This document shows positions 15,228 through 32,027 of a DNA stretch of 64,000 bases, one piece after another. A program made the position numbers and the translations under genes. Numbering within the stretch: the stretch's first letter is position 1; the number at the start of each line of letters is the position of its first letter. The notes under the pieces are model-generated. The model worked only from the letters and a program-made list of their open reading frames with translations. It was not told where the DNA came from and did no database searches. The DNA is from Chloroflexi bacterium CSP1-4 (lineage in GTDB: Bacteria; Chloroflexota; Limnocylindria; Limnocylindrales; CSP1-4), in contig LDXM01000001.1 of NCBI GenBank assembly GCA_001443375.1, forward strand, positions 121,922 through 185,921, written 5' to 3'.

Positions 15228-17650
15228 GAGCGGATCCGCTCCCCGGCCGGGTCCCACAGCGGCTCGCGCACGACCTCGGCGCCGACCCAGGCGCCGAAGA
15301 CGTCGATCTCGCCACGCGTGCCGGGGACGGCCCGCTCAGGCGGCAGGTAGGCGTAGGCGATGCTCTTCGCCACGGCATGGCCGTAGCCCCCCGAGGTGAC
15401 CCGGCCCACGATCGCCCCACCGATGCGCACGGGCTCGTTGCCCAGCGTGACCGAGCGCGGGTCGTCGAGCACGAGGCAGGCCAGGCGCCTGCGGGGCCCG
15501 GCCGCCTTCCGCGCCAGGAGCGCCTCCCGGCCGATGAAGTCGGTGCCCTTGTCGAGCCTGACCGCGAACCCCAGGCCGGCCTCGTAGGGCGTCTCCTCGG
15601 GGGTGATGTCGCTCGACCAGACGCGGTAGCCCTTCTCCAGACGCAGCGCGTCGATGGCTCGGTACCCGCCGGCCAGCATGCCCTGCGCCCGTCCGGCCTC
15701 CCAGAGGGTCTGCCACAGCCCGCGTCCGTATTCGCTGGGCGGATACAGCTCCCAGCCCAACTCGCCCACGTACGTGACGCGCAGCGCCAGCACCGGGACG
15801 TGCGCCAGCGTGATCTCGCGCGCCGTCAGGTAGGGGAAGGCCTCGTTCGACAGGTCATCCCGGGTGAGCGGCGCGAGGATGTCGCGCGCCCGCGGCCCCC
15901 AGATGCCGAGGCAGGCGCGGGACGAGGTGACGTCGCGCACCCGGACGGAGCCGTCCGCGGGCAGGTGGGCCCGGATCCAGCCCAGGTCGTGGTTGCCGAA
16001 GGCTGTCCCGGTGACGATGAGGAAGAGCTCCTCGGCCAGGCGCGTGACGGTGAAGTCGCACTCGATGCCGCCGCGCGTGTTGAGCATCTGCGTGTAGGTG
16101 ATGGAGCCGACCGGGCGGTCGACGTCGTTGGCGCACAGTCGCTGCAGGAAGGCGAGGGCGCCCGCCCCCGAGATCTCGATCTTGGCGAAGCTCGACTCGT
16201 CGAAGAGGGCGGCCGCCTGCCGCGTCGCCAGGGCCTCCGCGCCGATGGCCGGCGACCAGTGCTGGCCCGCCCAGCCGTGCGGGCGCAGCGCCTCGTCGCC
16301 CAGGGCGGCGTTGGGCTCGAACCAGTTCGGCCGCTCCCAGCCCGACTTCTCGCCGAAGACCGCACCGAGCGCGCGCAACTCCTCGTAGGCCGGCGAGAGG
16401 CGCAGCGGCCGGCCAGCCTGCCGCTCCTCGTTGGGGTAGTGGATGTCGTAGTAGGTGGCGTACGTCTCGAACGTCCGGGCCAGCGTGTACGCCTGGGAGC
16501 GGTACTGCGCGCCGAAGCGGCGGATGTCCATCTTCCAGAGGTCCAGCTCCGGCTCCCCCCCCACGATCCACTGGGCCATCTGCTGGCCGATGCCCCCGGC
16601 GCCGGCGATGCCATGGGCGCAGAAGCCGGCGGCCACGAAGAAGCCGCGCACCTCCGACTCGCCCAGGATGAACTCGTTGTCCGGCGTGAACGCCTCCGGG
16701 CCGTTGATGAGCCGCGTCACCTCCGCGTCGGCGATGGCCGGCACGCGCCGCACGGCGCCATCCATGATCGCCGCGAAGCGCGGCCAGTCCGGGGCCAGCA
16801 GCCGGCCGTTGAAGTCGGGCGGCACGCCATCGAGCGACCAGGGCGCAGGGTCGCGCTCGTAGCCGCCCATGCACAGGCCGCCCACCTCCTCACGGAAGTA
16901 GACCAGGTTGTCCGGGTCGCGCATGGTCGGGATGTCCGGCCGCACGCCCGGGATGGGCTTGGTCAGCAGGTACTGGTGGGCCATGGGGATGATGGGCACG
17001 GTCACGCCGGCCAGGCGGCCGATCTCGGGCGCGAACATGCCGCCGGCGTTGACCACTACGTCCGTCCGGATCTCACCGCGGTCGGTGACCACGCCGCGCA
17101 CGCGGCCGCCTTCGACGCTGATCCCCGTGACGCGGTGCTCGGTCAGGATGCGCGCGCCGCGCGCCTTCGCTCCCGCGGCCAGGGCGAAGGCGAGGTTCGA
17201 GGGGTCGAGCCAGCCGTCGGTGGGCAGGAAGACGGCGCCCAGCACGCCCTCGGGGTCGAAGAGGGGGAAGAGATCGTGCGCCTCCCGCGTGGAGACCAGC
17301 TCCAAGGGCAGGCCGAAGGTGCGCGCCCAGCCGACCTGGCGCCGCAGCTCCTCGAGGCGCGCCGGGGAGCTGGCCAGGCGCAGCGAGCCGACCTCGTGCC
17401 AGGAGACGTCCACGCCGGTCTCCGCGGTCAGGCGCCGGTACAGGCCGGCGCCGTACATCATCATCCGCGTGAGGGTCGTCGAGCTGCGCAGCTGCCCCAC
17501 CAGGCCGGCCGAATGGAAGGTGGACCCGGACGTGAGCCCGGCGCGGTCCACGAGCACGACGTCATGCCAGCCCAGCTCGGCGAGGTGATAGGCGATGCTG
17601 GTGCCGCCCACGCCGCCCCCGATCACGACCGCCTGTGCCTGCTCGACCAT
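15224..17650 (-). CDS. FAD-dependent amine oxidoreductase fused to aminomethyltransferase domain (paralog 2)
   Basis: This 808-aa protein has the same three-part architecture as the gene at 10048. The FAD domain begins 'AVVIGGGVGGTSIAYHLAE', and His46 in 'SGSTFHSAGLVG' sits at the covalent-flavin position. A central bridge ('GAVFGEKSGWERPNWFEP') leads to a GcvT-like folate domain ('NDVDRPVGSITYTQML', 'VTYVGELGWELY') and a C-terminal barrel ending near 'WDPAGERI'. It resembles dimethylglycine/sarcosine dehydrogenases more closely than paralog 1 does, judged by conserved blocks. A GNAT gene precedes it, and the inositol-phosphatase and kinase genes follow with overlaps, implying one transcript. 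Confidence 0.93.
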   Translation of the reverse strand: MVEQAQAVVIGGGVGGTSIAYHLAELGWHDVVLVDRAGLTSGSTFHSAGLVGQLRSSTTLTRMMMYGAGLYRRLTAETGVDVSWHEVGSLRLASSPARLEELRRQVGWARTFGLPLELVSTREAHDLFPLFDPEGVLGAVFLPTDGWLDPSNLAFALAAGAKARGARILTEHRVTGISVEGGRVRGVVTDRGEIRTDVVVNAGGMFAPEIGRLAGVTVPIIPMAHQYLLTKPIPGVRPDIPTMRDPDNLVYFREEVGGLCMGGYERDPAPWSLDGVPPDFNGRLLAPDWPRFAAIMDGAVRRVPAIADAEVTRLINGPEAFTPDNEFILGESEVRGFFVAAGFCAHGIAGAGGIGQQMAQWIVGGEPELDLWKMDIRRFGAQYRSQAYTLARTFETYATYYDIHYPNEERQAGRPLRLSPAYEELRALGAVFGEKSGWERPNWFEPNAALGDEALRPHGWAGQHWSPAIGAEALATRQAAALFDESSFAKIEISGAGALAFLQRLCANDVDRPVGSITYTQMLNTRGGIECDFTVTRLAEELFLIVTGTAFGNHDLGWIRAHLPADGSVRVRDVTSSRACLGIWGPRARDILAPLTRDDLSNEAFPYLTAREITLAHVPVLALRVTYVGELGWELYPPSEYGRGLWQTLWEAGRAQGMLAGGYRAIDALRLEKGYRVWSSDITPEETPYEAGLGFAVRLDKGTDFIGREALLARKAAGPRRRLACLVLDDPRSVTLGNEPVRIGGAIVGRVTSGGYGHAVAKSIAYAYLPPERAVPGTRGEIDVFGAWVGAEVVREPLWDPAGERIRS

Positions 17651-17698
17651 GCCGGAACGGGACCCTCCTGCTGTGGTGGGCGGGGCGCGGGGACGCCG

Positions 17699-18637
17699 CT
17701 ACGGTAGCGCGAAGCTCCGCATGAGGTAGCGCTCCGCCGCGAGCATCGGCTCCGTCGCCGAGAGGATGGCCGGCGATCCATCGAGGCGCAGGCCGGCGCG
17801 CAGGAGCGCGGGCAGCGCTGCCGACGGGCCGGGCACGACGAGCTGCCAGCTGCCGGCGGGCTGGACCGTGGTCATGAGGTGGGCGACGACGCCCTCCAGC
17901 ATGGATCCGTCGCGTACCACGACGGGCCCCAGGCGGCCGCTGGGCTGGGCATAGCCGTAGCCGATCACCGCCCCACTGCGCCGGTGTCGGTAGAGCCAGC
18001 CGCGCCGCCCCTCGTCGCGGTCGTCGCGGTGGTCGACGGGCCGGCGGTGGCCGACCGCGCCCAGGTCCAGCTCGTCGAGCGCGTCAGCCAGGACGATGCC
18101 CTCACCGGCGGCCTCGAGCGTCTCGAAGGCGGCCGCCGCGAGCGCGTCCGGCAGCGGCGCCAGCGCGCCCGGTCGGGGCGTGCCGGTCACGAGGTGGACG
18201 GGCACCTGCGGCACGAGCCCGTAGCGCGCGTAGAGACCCGTCGAAACCGGTTGGATGGCCTCGACGCAGGTGGCCAGGACGCCGCCTTGAGCGCGCCAGG
18301 CGTCCGGTCCGCCGCTGGGGAACGTGCGCTCCAGGAGACGACGCCCCAGTCCCGCCGCCTGGAAGGCCGGCTCCACGAAGAGGAAGGCGAGGAACCAGAG
18401 CCGCTCGCGCTCGACGGCGATGCCGAAAGCGACGGTCCTTCCGTCCGATTCGGCCAGCCAGGCGCCGGCCGGATGGCTGGCCGCGAGCCGGCCGAAGAGC
18501 CGCTCCAGGGCCCCCTCGTTGCGCGGCCAGCGCCCCTCGCGGCGGCGATCCTGAAGCTCCTCCATGGCCGCGTAGAAGACGGCCGTGCAGGCCGCCAGGT
18601 CGTCAGCGCCGATCGGCCGCAGGGTGGGCTCGGGCAC
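17699..18637 (-). CDS. GNAT-family acetyltransferase-like protein
   Basis: The 312-aa protein has an N-terminal GNAT domain with beta-strand 'LWFLAFLFVEPAFQAAGLGRRLL', where 'AAGLGRRLLE' fits the acetyl-CoA pyrophosphate loop (Q/RxxGxG/A). The second half (about 190-310) looks like a degenerate second GNAT repeat ('GWLYRHRRSGAVIGYGYAQ'). It should transfer an acyl group to an unknown amine or act as a sensor. GTG at 18637 starts directly after the prfB stop at 18641, so it is probably cotranscribed with prfB and the genes that follow. Confidence 0.82.
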   Translation of the reverse strand: MPEPTLRPIGADDLAACTAVFYAAMEELQDRRREGRWPRNEGALERLFGRLAASHPAGAWLAESDGRTVAFGIAVERERLWFLAFLFVEPAFQAAGLGRRLLERTFPSGGPDAWRAQGGVLATCVEAIQPVSTGLYARYGLVPQVPVHLVTGTPRPGALAPLPDALAAAAFETLEAAGEGIVLADALDELDLGAVGHRRPVDHRDDRDEGRRGWLYRHRRSGAVIGYGYAQPSGRLGPVVVRDGSMLEGVVAHLMTTVQPAGSWQLVVPGPSAALPALLRAGLRLDGSPAILSATEPMLAAERYLMRSFALP

Positions 18638-18640
18638 TCG

Positions 18641-19742
18641 CTAGCCCGCCTCGACGCCAAGGGTGGCGAGCCGCTCGAGCTCGGCCTGCATGAAGGCGTC
18701 GAGGTCGCCGTCGAGGACCGCCGCCGTGTCGGAGGTCTCGTACTCGGTGCGGTGGTCCTTGACCATCTGGTAGGGGTGCAGGACGTAGGAGCGGATCTGG
18801 TTGCCCCAGCCCGCCTCGACGTGCTCGCCGCGCAGCTCCGCCAGCTCCTTCTCGCGCTCTTCCAGGGCTCGCTCGAGCAGCCGCGCCCGGAGGATCTTCA
18901 TGGCCGCCTCCCGGTTCTGGACCTGGGAGCGCTCGTTCTGGCTCTGGGCCACGATGCCCGTCGGGATGTGCGTCAGTCGCACGGCCGAGTCGGTCTTGTT
19001 GACGTGCTGCCCGCCGGCGCCGGTGGCGCGGTAGGTGTCGACGCGCAGGTCGTCGGGGTCGATCTCGACCTCCACGTCGTCCTCGACCTCCGGGAGCACC
19101 TCGATGAGCGCGAACGTCGTCTGGCGCCGCTTCTGCGAGTCGAAGGGGCTGATGCGCACGAGCCGGTGGACGCCACGCTCGGCCCGCAGCCAGCCGTAGG
19201 CGGCGCGACCGCTCATCTCGATGGTGGCGCTCTTGATGCCCGCCTGCTCGCCCTCCAGGCGATCGAGGATCTCCGTGGCGAAGCGGTGGCGCTCGGCCCA
19301 GCGCAGGTACATGCGCAGCAGCATCTCGGCCCAGTCGGTGGCCTCCGTTCCGCCCGCGCCGGCGCTGATGCTCAAGAGCGCGCTACGCTCGTCATAGGGG
19401 CCCGAGAAGAGGAGGCTCGTGCGCTGGCGCGCGTAATCCGCGGCGAGCGCGACGTACTCCGCCTCGACGCCGACCGCCAGCTCGGGGTCCACCGCCAGCA
19501 GCTCGTGGAGCTCCGCCAGGTCCCCGGCGCGACGCTCCAGGTCCCGCCACGTGCGCAGTTCCTGGCGCAGCCCATCCGCCTCTCGCAGGACCTTCTGGGC
19601 CGCCCGCTGGTCGTCCCAGAAGCCGGGTTGGGACGCCCGCGCCTCGAGCGCGGCTAGGGTCGCCTCCCTGGTCCCGAGGTCAAAGACGCCCCGAGGTCGC
19701 GCGGATCCGCTCGACGAGATCGCGGACGTCTGACGCGTCCAC
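18641..19742 (-). CDS. prfB: Peptide chain release factor 2, with programmed +1 frameshift
   Basis: RF2 terminates translation at UGA and UAA. The zero frame starts with GTG at 19742 (MDASDVRDLVERIRATSGRL) and stops at an in-frame TGA (19682-19680). Reading then continues in the +1 frame with DLGTREATLAALEARA and on to the ORF-track frame, giving 366 aa, the standard RF2 length. The tripeptide 'SPF' in 'ISPFDSQKRRQ' marks UGA specificity, and 'GAGGQHVNKTDSAVR' holds the catalytic GGQ. Frameshifting lets low RF2 levels raise RF2 synthesis. The start overlaps the stop of the Cys-rich gene (TAGTG). The ORF track shows only the downstream part (18641-19492). Confidence 0.95.
19679..19692 (-). promoter_or_regulatory. 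RF2 programmed frameshift site
   Basis: The sequence GGGG-CGT-CTT-TGA-C combines a slippery CUU codon, the in-frame UGA followed by C (poor termination context) and a GGGG internal SD-like element 3 nt upstream. This is the arrangement used in the classic prfB autoregulatory site. Confidence 0.93.
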
Positions 19743-19999
19743 TATCCACGACCTCGCAGGTCCTGGAGGAGCAGCGGCCGCAGTTCGATGATCCGCAGGG
19801 CCGTCTTGCTTCTCGCGACGACGGGGTTCACGCAGGGGCAGTAGCCGTTGTGGATGCAAACGCCACAGTTGCCGTCACAGTCGAGCCACGCGGCGTAGCT
19901 GCATTTCCGGCAGTCGCGCTCGCAGGCGATGAGGTCGACGAACTCGTCGTCGACGGCACCCGACTTCAAGCGATCCTCGCTCCCTCGATGGGCCTCCAC
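19742..19999 (-). CDS. Cysteine-rich small protein upstream of prfB
   Basis: I do not recognise the family. The 85-aa product has eight cysteines in the middle third, arranged as 'CERDCRKC', 'CDGNCGVC' and 'CPC'. That suggests two or more zinc or iron-sulfur sites. The C-terminal third, ending 'LLLQDLRGRG', is Cys-free and basic. It has no signal peptide or membrane helix. The GTG at 19999 is the track start; a TTG further in, behind GGGAG, is an alternative. Its stop overlaps the prfB start (TAGTG), so it is translationally coupled to RF2 and shares a strong promoter. A role in metal or redox sensing linked to translation is speculation. Confidence 0.7.
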   Translation of the reverse strand: MEAHRGSEDRLKSGAVDDEFVDLIACERDCRKCSYAAWLDCDGNCGVCIHNGYCPCVNPVVARSKTALRIIELRPLLLQDLRGRG

Positions 20000-20036
20000 G
20001 CGACGCCGGGGCGCTGCGCGCCGGAAGGCAAACCGA

Positions 20037-20061
20037 ACGCCGGAAGGGCGACCTCCGGCGT
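20037..20061 (-). promoter_or_regulatory. Leader hairpin of the Cys-rich/prfB transcript
   Basis: ACGCCGGA and TCCGGCGT form an 8-bp stem with a 9-nt loop, beginning just after the predicted transcription start. It could stabilise the 5' end or modulate expression. Confidence 0.4.
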
Positions 20062-20070
20062 GTTTCAGCG

Positions 20071-20099
20071 AGTATACGGAGGCGCCCCGCGGGCCTCAA
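20071..20099 (-). promoter_or_regulatory. Strong sigma70-type promoter for the Cys-rich/prfB unit
   Basis: TTGAGG (20099-20094) and TATACT (20076-20071) lie 17 nt apart on the minus strand, one of the best promoter matches in the window. The predicted start near 20064 gives a leader of about 65 nt. Confidence 0.75.
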
Positions 20100-20113
20100 T
20101 AGGTCGAGCGGGG

Positions 20114-20131
20114 AAAAAAGGCCAAAAGGCC
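20114..20131 (-). terminator. Short hairpin with U6 tract downstream of the YdcF-like gene
   Basis: On the minus strand GGCC-TTTT-GGCC is followed immediately by TTTTTT. The stem has only 4 bp, but the T tract is the clearest in the window. It separates the secA unit from the prfB unit. Confidence 0.55.
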
Positions 20132-20144
20132 ATGAAATCCGCCT

Positions 20145-20731
20145 TCACGGCCCGAAGAAGTAGCCGCCCAGCGCGGCCAACTCATGCAGTGTCGCCTCGA
20201 GGCGGGGCCCCGGCTCCAGGTCGGCGGGGCTGGTCCGGGTCGGCGATCCGCGGCCGGCGATGCCCAGCTCGCGGGCCACGAGGAGCACGCGCAGCATGTG
20301 TGTCCGGTCGCTGACGAACAAGGGCCGATCGAGGCCGTTGCGTCGCAGCAGCACGGCGACGTTGGCCAGCGACTCGCGCGTGTCGCGCCCGGTCGTCTCG
20401 GCCAGGATCCGATCCGCCGACACGCCGTGCTCCACGGCGTAGGCGCGCGCTGCCTCCGCCTCGGAGAAGCGGTCGCCCGGCTGGCCGCCCCCGGTCACCA
20501 CGAGCCACGGTGCGGCACCGTTGAGGACCAGCTCGACCGCGTGGTCGAGCCGGGCCCGGAAGATCGGCGAGGGGACCCCGCCGTACTGTGCCGCGCCGAG
20601 GACCACGACCGCGTCCACGGGCACGGCGCGTTCGTCGCGCTCACCCTGCTGCCAGATGCGGAAGGTGGTGTAGCCGGCGAGGAGTGCGAGGCCGAGGAGG
20701 GCCGACAGGGCCAGCCGAACCAGGTCGCCGC

Positions 20732-20747
<16 letters not shown>
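20145..20747 (-). CDS. YdcF/SanA-like DUF218 membrane protein
   Basis: The 200-aa protein has an N-terminal membrane helix (about 8-26, 'LALSALLGLALLAGYTTF') and a DUF218 domain. Typical blocks are 'DAVVVLGAAQYGGVPSPIF', 'LVVTGGGQPGDRFSEAEAA', 'TGRDTRESLAN' and 'LFVSDRTHMLR'. Relatives (YdcF, ElyC, SanA) sit in the membrane and are linked to envelope and peptidoglycan integrity. GTG at 20747 is the only suitable start; it overlaps the secA 3' end by 16 nt, so the two are coupled. The 1196-aa ORF in the track is this gene read through the secA shadow frame. Confidence 0.85.
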
Positions 20748-23692
<2,945 letters not shown>

Positions 23693-23744
23693 CGGACGGC
23701 CAAGTATAGGGCCGGGTCTCTCTCGGGCCCCCCACGGCCGGGGG

Positions 23745-23972
23745 TCAGCTCCAGAAGCCGATGCCGTAGCCGATGACGAGCAGCACGAAGGTCACTGCCG
23801 CGAGGCCGCCGAAGAGGAGGACGGCCCCCAACGGGCCGGCCTCCTGCCCTTCCGGGTTCTCGAGCGGCGCGGCGTCCCAGCGCGACGAGCGTAGCCGATG
23901 TCGCCAGCTCTTCTGCTCGACGGGGCTCGGCTCGAGGCCCCTCGTCACGGGCCGGTAGAGCTTCAGACTCAC
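23745..23972 (-). CDS. Small single-pass membrane protein, 75 aa
   Basis: The reading frame starts at a GTG (23972) with GAGGGG upstream. It encodes a basic N-terminal half ('MSLKLYRPVTRGLEPSPVE', 'SWRHRLRSSRWDAAPL') and one C-terminal membrane helix of about 22 residues ('VLLFGGLAAVTFVLLVIGYG'), ending in 'GFWS'. It is tail-anchored in form. I do not recognise a named family. It sits between prs and secA with a 19-nt gap to prs, so it may belong to the same transcript and assist membrane processes. The longer ORF-track start overlaps prs and is not supported. Confidence 0.65.
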   Translation of the reverse strand: MSLKLYRPVTRGLEPSPVEQKSWRHRLRSSRWDAAPLENPEGQEAGPLGAVLLFGGLAAVTFVLLVIGYGIGFWS

Positions 23973-23991
23973 GGGTCGTCGCCCCTCGCTG

Positions 23992-25065
23992 TCAGGGGTT
24001 GCCGGCGCCGGCCGGGGTCGGCTCGGGTCGGCTGGAGATGGTGCGCATGCCGCCGTCCTCCCACAGGACCATCTCCTGCACGAGCTGGATCTCGCTTGAG
24101 AAGAGCGCCCCGACCGACTGCCCATAGTGGATGCGCCGGATGGCCTCGCCGATGAGGGGCGCGACGGAGAGCGTCTTGATCACGGGGATGCGCTTGGCCG
24201 GTTGCAGCGGGATGGTATCGGTGACCACGACCTCGCGCAGGACCGAGTCGCGGATGCGCTCCACGGCGGGACCGGAGAGGACGCCGTGCGTGGAGCAGGC
24301 GTAGATCTCCTCCGTGCCCTCGCGCTGCAGGGCGCGGACCACCTCCATGAGCGTGCCCCCGGTGTCGATCTCATCGTCGACGATGATGGCCCGCTTGCCG
24401 CGCACTTCGCCGATGACGTTCATGAGCACGGCCTGGTCGAGGTTGCCGACGCGGCGCTTCTCGATGACCGCCAGCGGCGCGTCGAGCAGCGCGGCGAACG
24501 TGCGCGCCCGCTTGGCGAAGCCGAGGTCGGTGACCACGACGACGTTCTCCATCTGCTTCTGGCGGAAGTAGTTGCTCAGCAGGTGGACCGCCGTCAGCTC
24601 GTCCACGGGGATGTTGAAGAAGCCCTGGATCTGGCCCTGGTGGAGGTCCATGGTCAGCAGCCGGTCGGCGCCGGCGACCTGGATCATGTCCGCGATGAGC
24701 CGCGCCGTGATGGGCACGCGCGGCTGGTCTTTCTTGTCCGAGCGGCCATAGGCGTAGTAGGGCACCACGGCCGTGATCCGCCCGGCGCTGGCGCGCTTGA
24801 AGGCGTCGATCATGATCAGCAGCTCCATGATCGACTTCTGGACCGGCGAACAGGTGGGCTGGACGAGGTAGACGTCCCTCTCGCGAACGTTGTCCAGGAT
24901 CTTGACGAAGATGTTCTCGTTGGCGAACTCGAAGACGTCCGCCCGCCCCAGCTCCTTGCCCAGATAGCGGCAGATCTTCCTGGCCAGGTCCGGGTTGGCG
25001 TTGCCCGCGTAGAGGCCGAAGTCCTCCCCGAGGCTAGCCTTGGCGGCCGCGCCGAAGTCGCTCAC
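23992..25065 (-). CDS. prs: Ribose-phosphate pyrophosphokinase
   Basis: Prs makes PRPP from ribose 5-phosphate and ATP for nucleotide, His and Trp synthesis. Diagnostic blocks are 'FANENIFVKILDNVRERDVYLVQ', 'YYAYGRSDKKDQPRVPITARLIAD', 'LTMDLHQGQIQGFF' and the PRPP loop 'AIIVDDEIDTGGTL'. The start is uncertain. GTG at 25065 (VSDFGAAAKAS) gives 357 aa and leaves 34 nt after gyrA, whereas ATG at 25140 overlaps gyrA by 41 nt. The protein ends with an extra segment ('EPTPAGAGNP') beyond the usual length of about 315. It is cotranscribed downstream of gyrA. Confidence 0.93.
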   Translation of the reverse strand: MSDFGAAAKASLGEDFGLYAGNANPDLARKICRYLGKELGRADVFEFANENIFVKILDNVRERDVYLVQPTCSPVQKSIMELLIMIDAFKRASAGRITAVVPYYAYGRSDKKDQPRVPITARLIADMIQVAGADRLLTMDLHQGQIQGFFNIPVDELTAVHLLSNYFRQKQMENVVVVTDLGFAKRARTFAALLDAPLAVIEKRRVGNLDQAVLMNVIGEVRGKRAIIVDDEIDTGGTLMEVVRALQREGTEEIYACSTHGVLSGPAVERIRDSVLREVVVTDTIPLQPAKRIPVIKTLSVAPLIGEAIRRIHYGQSVGALFSSEIQLVQEMVLWEDGGMRTISSRPEPTPAGAGNP

Positions 25066-25099
25066 GGGGTCGCTCGCTCCCGGATCACCGTGCCGCACC

Positions 25100-27645
<2,546 letters not shown>

Positions 27646-27649
<4 letters not shown>

Positions 27650-28680
27650 TCGCTCAGGCTCCTATCGGCTCGGTCCACGGGGAGGTCACGGACGTCGGGC
27701 AGGCCGCCCGCGACGAAGGCCAGGGCGGCGGCCTGGGCGCGGCCGGTGTTCGGCGCGCCGGGGCGGCGTCGGAGTCCGGCCAGGAGCGGGCGCAGCTCGG
27801 CGGCGAGGGCGGGATCGGCGCCGGCGCCGGTGAGCGCGTCGCGCACTACCCAGGCGCGCGCGCCGTCGTCGGTGTCCCGAGCGCGGGCCGCCTCACGCCG
27901 GAGAAGTGCGGTCACCCCGGTGGGATCCACCTCGCGCCACGAGCGCAGCGCCCAGGAGAGCGCCTTCTGCACGTCCGGTTCGTCGTCGCCGATCATCGCT
28001 TCGATGATCGGCAGACCGGGACGGGGGGCAAGGCTGGGGCGCTCTGCGGGCGGGAGGCGGAAGGGCAACTCGGCCAGGGTGGAACCGACCAGGCGGCGTT
28101 CCCAGCGGTGGGGCGAGTAAACGAGCAACTCGAGTTCCGCCCAGCGGAAGGGCTCGAGGAGCACGCCCCGTGCGACCACGCCGGCCAGCGAGTCGACGCT
28201 GACCCAGTCGCCGGCGGCCCGGGCGAGGCGGCGGATGAGCTGCCAGCTGCGCTCGGGGTCGGCAGGCAGGCTACGCCGCAACGGCACGTGGGCGAAGAGG
28301 CGGACCTCGAACGCCTTCGCCTCGGCGAGGGCCTGCGCCAGGTCGAGGGCGAGGGCTGGCGAGGTCGCGGCGAGCGGGCGCCGGAGGGCGCTCTCGACGG
28401 CATGCACCAGCGGCCAGCGGACGCCCAGCACCGATCGGCTGCCGGGGGCGATCCAGGCCTGTGCATCGCGATACCCCGGGTCGGCGAGACGCTCGAGTCC
28501 GGCTGTCAGGTGGGCCACGAAGCTCTGCGGGTCGCCGAGGTCGTCTGACAGACGCCGGCCGAGGGCGCGAGCCTCCGGAAGGAGAGCGGCCACGAACGCG
28601 GTCGCACGCTGCGTCGTGGAGCTCACCGCGCCTGCCGAGGCGGCGCGGATCGGTCGATCGGCCACGGCGGTGGGGCTCAT
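27646..28680 (-). CDS. AlkD-like DNA alkylation repair HEAT-repeat protein
   Basis: The 344-aa helical protein resembles DNA alkylation repair glycosylases of the AlkC/AlkD HEAT-repeat fold. Supporting blocks are '[23 protein letters not shown]', '[25 protein letters not shown]'-like text with clustered Trp/Arg, and '[20 protein letters not shown]'. These match the 'W..s.n.w.rR.s.v' pattern and the 'd.h.fVrKAigWaLR' repeat. It would remove bulky or cationic alkylated bases without base flipping. It is linked by 4-nt overlaps to both the thioesterase and gyrA genes. Assignment is from motif recognition. Confidence 0.72.
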
Positions 28681-29168
28681 GCCGGCGCGGCCCCGTCGAC
28701 GGGCTCCAGCCGGAAGCGGTACTGCGCCTTCAGCTCGGCACGGCGGGCCTCAGGGGCGGCCACGTAGCGCGCCTCGGCGCTGGTGAGCAGCGTTCCCTGT
28801 GCGTCGGTGATCCGCCCGGCCGTGCGGAAGAGGCGCCGGCTGACCTCGAGGACCTCGCCCTCGACGTGGATCGGCCGGCCGGGGTCGACCGGCCGCACGT
28901 AGCGCACGGTCATCTCGGCCGTGACGCCCCAGCAGTCGTGCTCGAAGAGCGCCCAGCCCATGACCTCGTCGAGGAGAGCGGCGAGGATGCCGCCGTGGGC
29001 GATATCTGTCCAGCCCACGAAGTCGCGGCCCAGCGTCAGGTCGGCCCAGGCACGGCCGGCGCTCGCGTAGATCGGCAGCCGCAGGCCGCGGCGGTTCAAC
29101 TCGCCGCACACGAAGCAGTGGTGAGGATCGACGACGAAGCGGTAGACGCGGCCGTCGTCCGGCACCAC
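28677..29168 (-). CDS. PaaI-type hotdog thioesterase
   Basis: The core is a hotdog-fold acyl-CoA thioesterase: 'CFVCGELNRRGLRL', then 'FVGWTDIAHGGILAALLDEVMGWAL', the central helix with catalytic Asp/Glu and the 'HGG' motif, then 'ARYVA' near the end. The 'CFVCGxxNxxGL' start is typical of the PaaI subgroup. GTG codons at 29168/29165 give about 163 aa. A TTG at 29198 overlapping the gyrB stop is an alternative; the ORF-track start lies inside gyrB. The stop overlaps the AlkD-like start (ATGA). The acyl-CoA substrate is unknown. Confidence 0.85.
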   Translation of the reverse strand: MVPDDGRVYRFVVDPHHCFVCGELNRRGLRLPIYASAGRAWADLTLGRDFVGWTDIAHGGILAALLDEVMGWALFEHDCWGVTAEMTVRYVRPVDPGRPIHVEGEVLEVSRRLFRTAGRITDAQGTLLTSAEARYVAAPEARRAELKAQYRFRLEPVDGAAPA

Positions 29169-29187
29169 CGTGCTCGCGGCGGCCGGC

Positions 29188-32023
<2,836 letters not shown>

Positions 32024-32027
<4 letters not shown>

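Noticed and set aside
18641-19742. prfB as a pseudogene because of an in-frame TGA
   Set aside because: The stop lies in the canonical RF2 frameshift context and the +1 frame completes a normal RF2.
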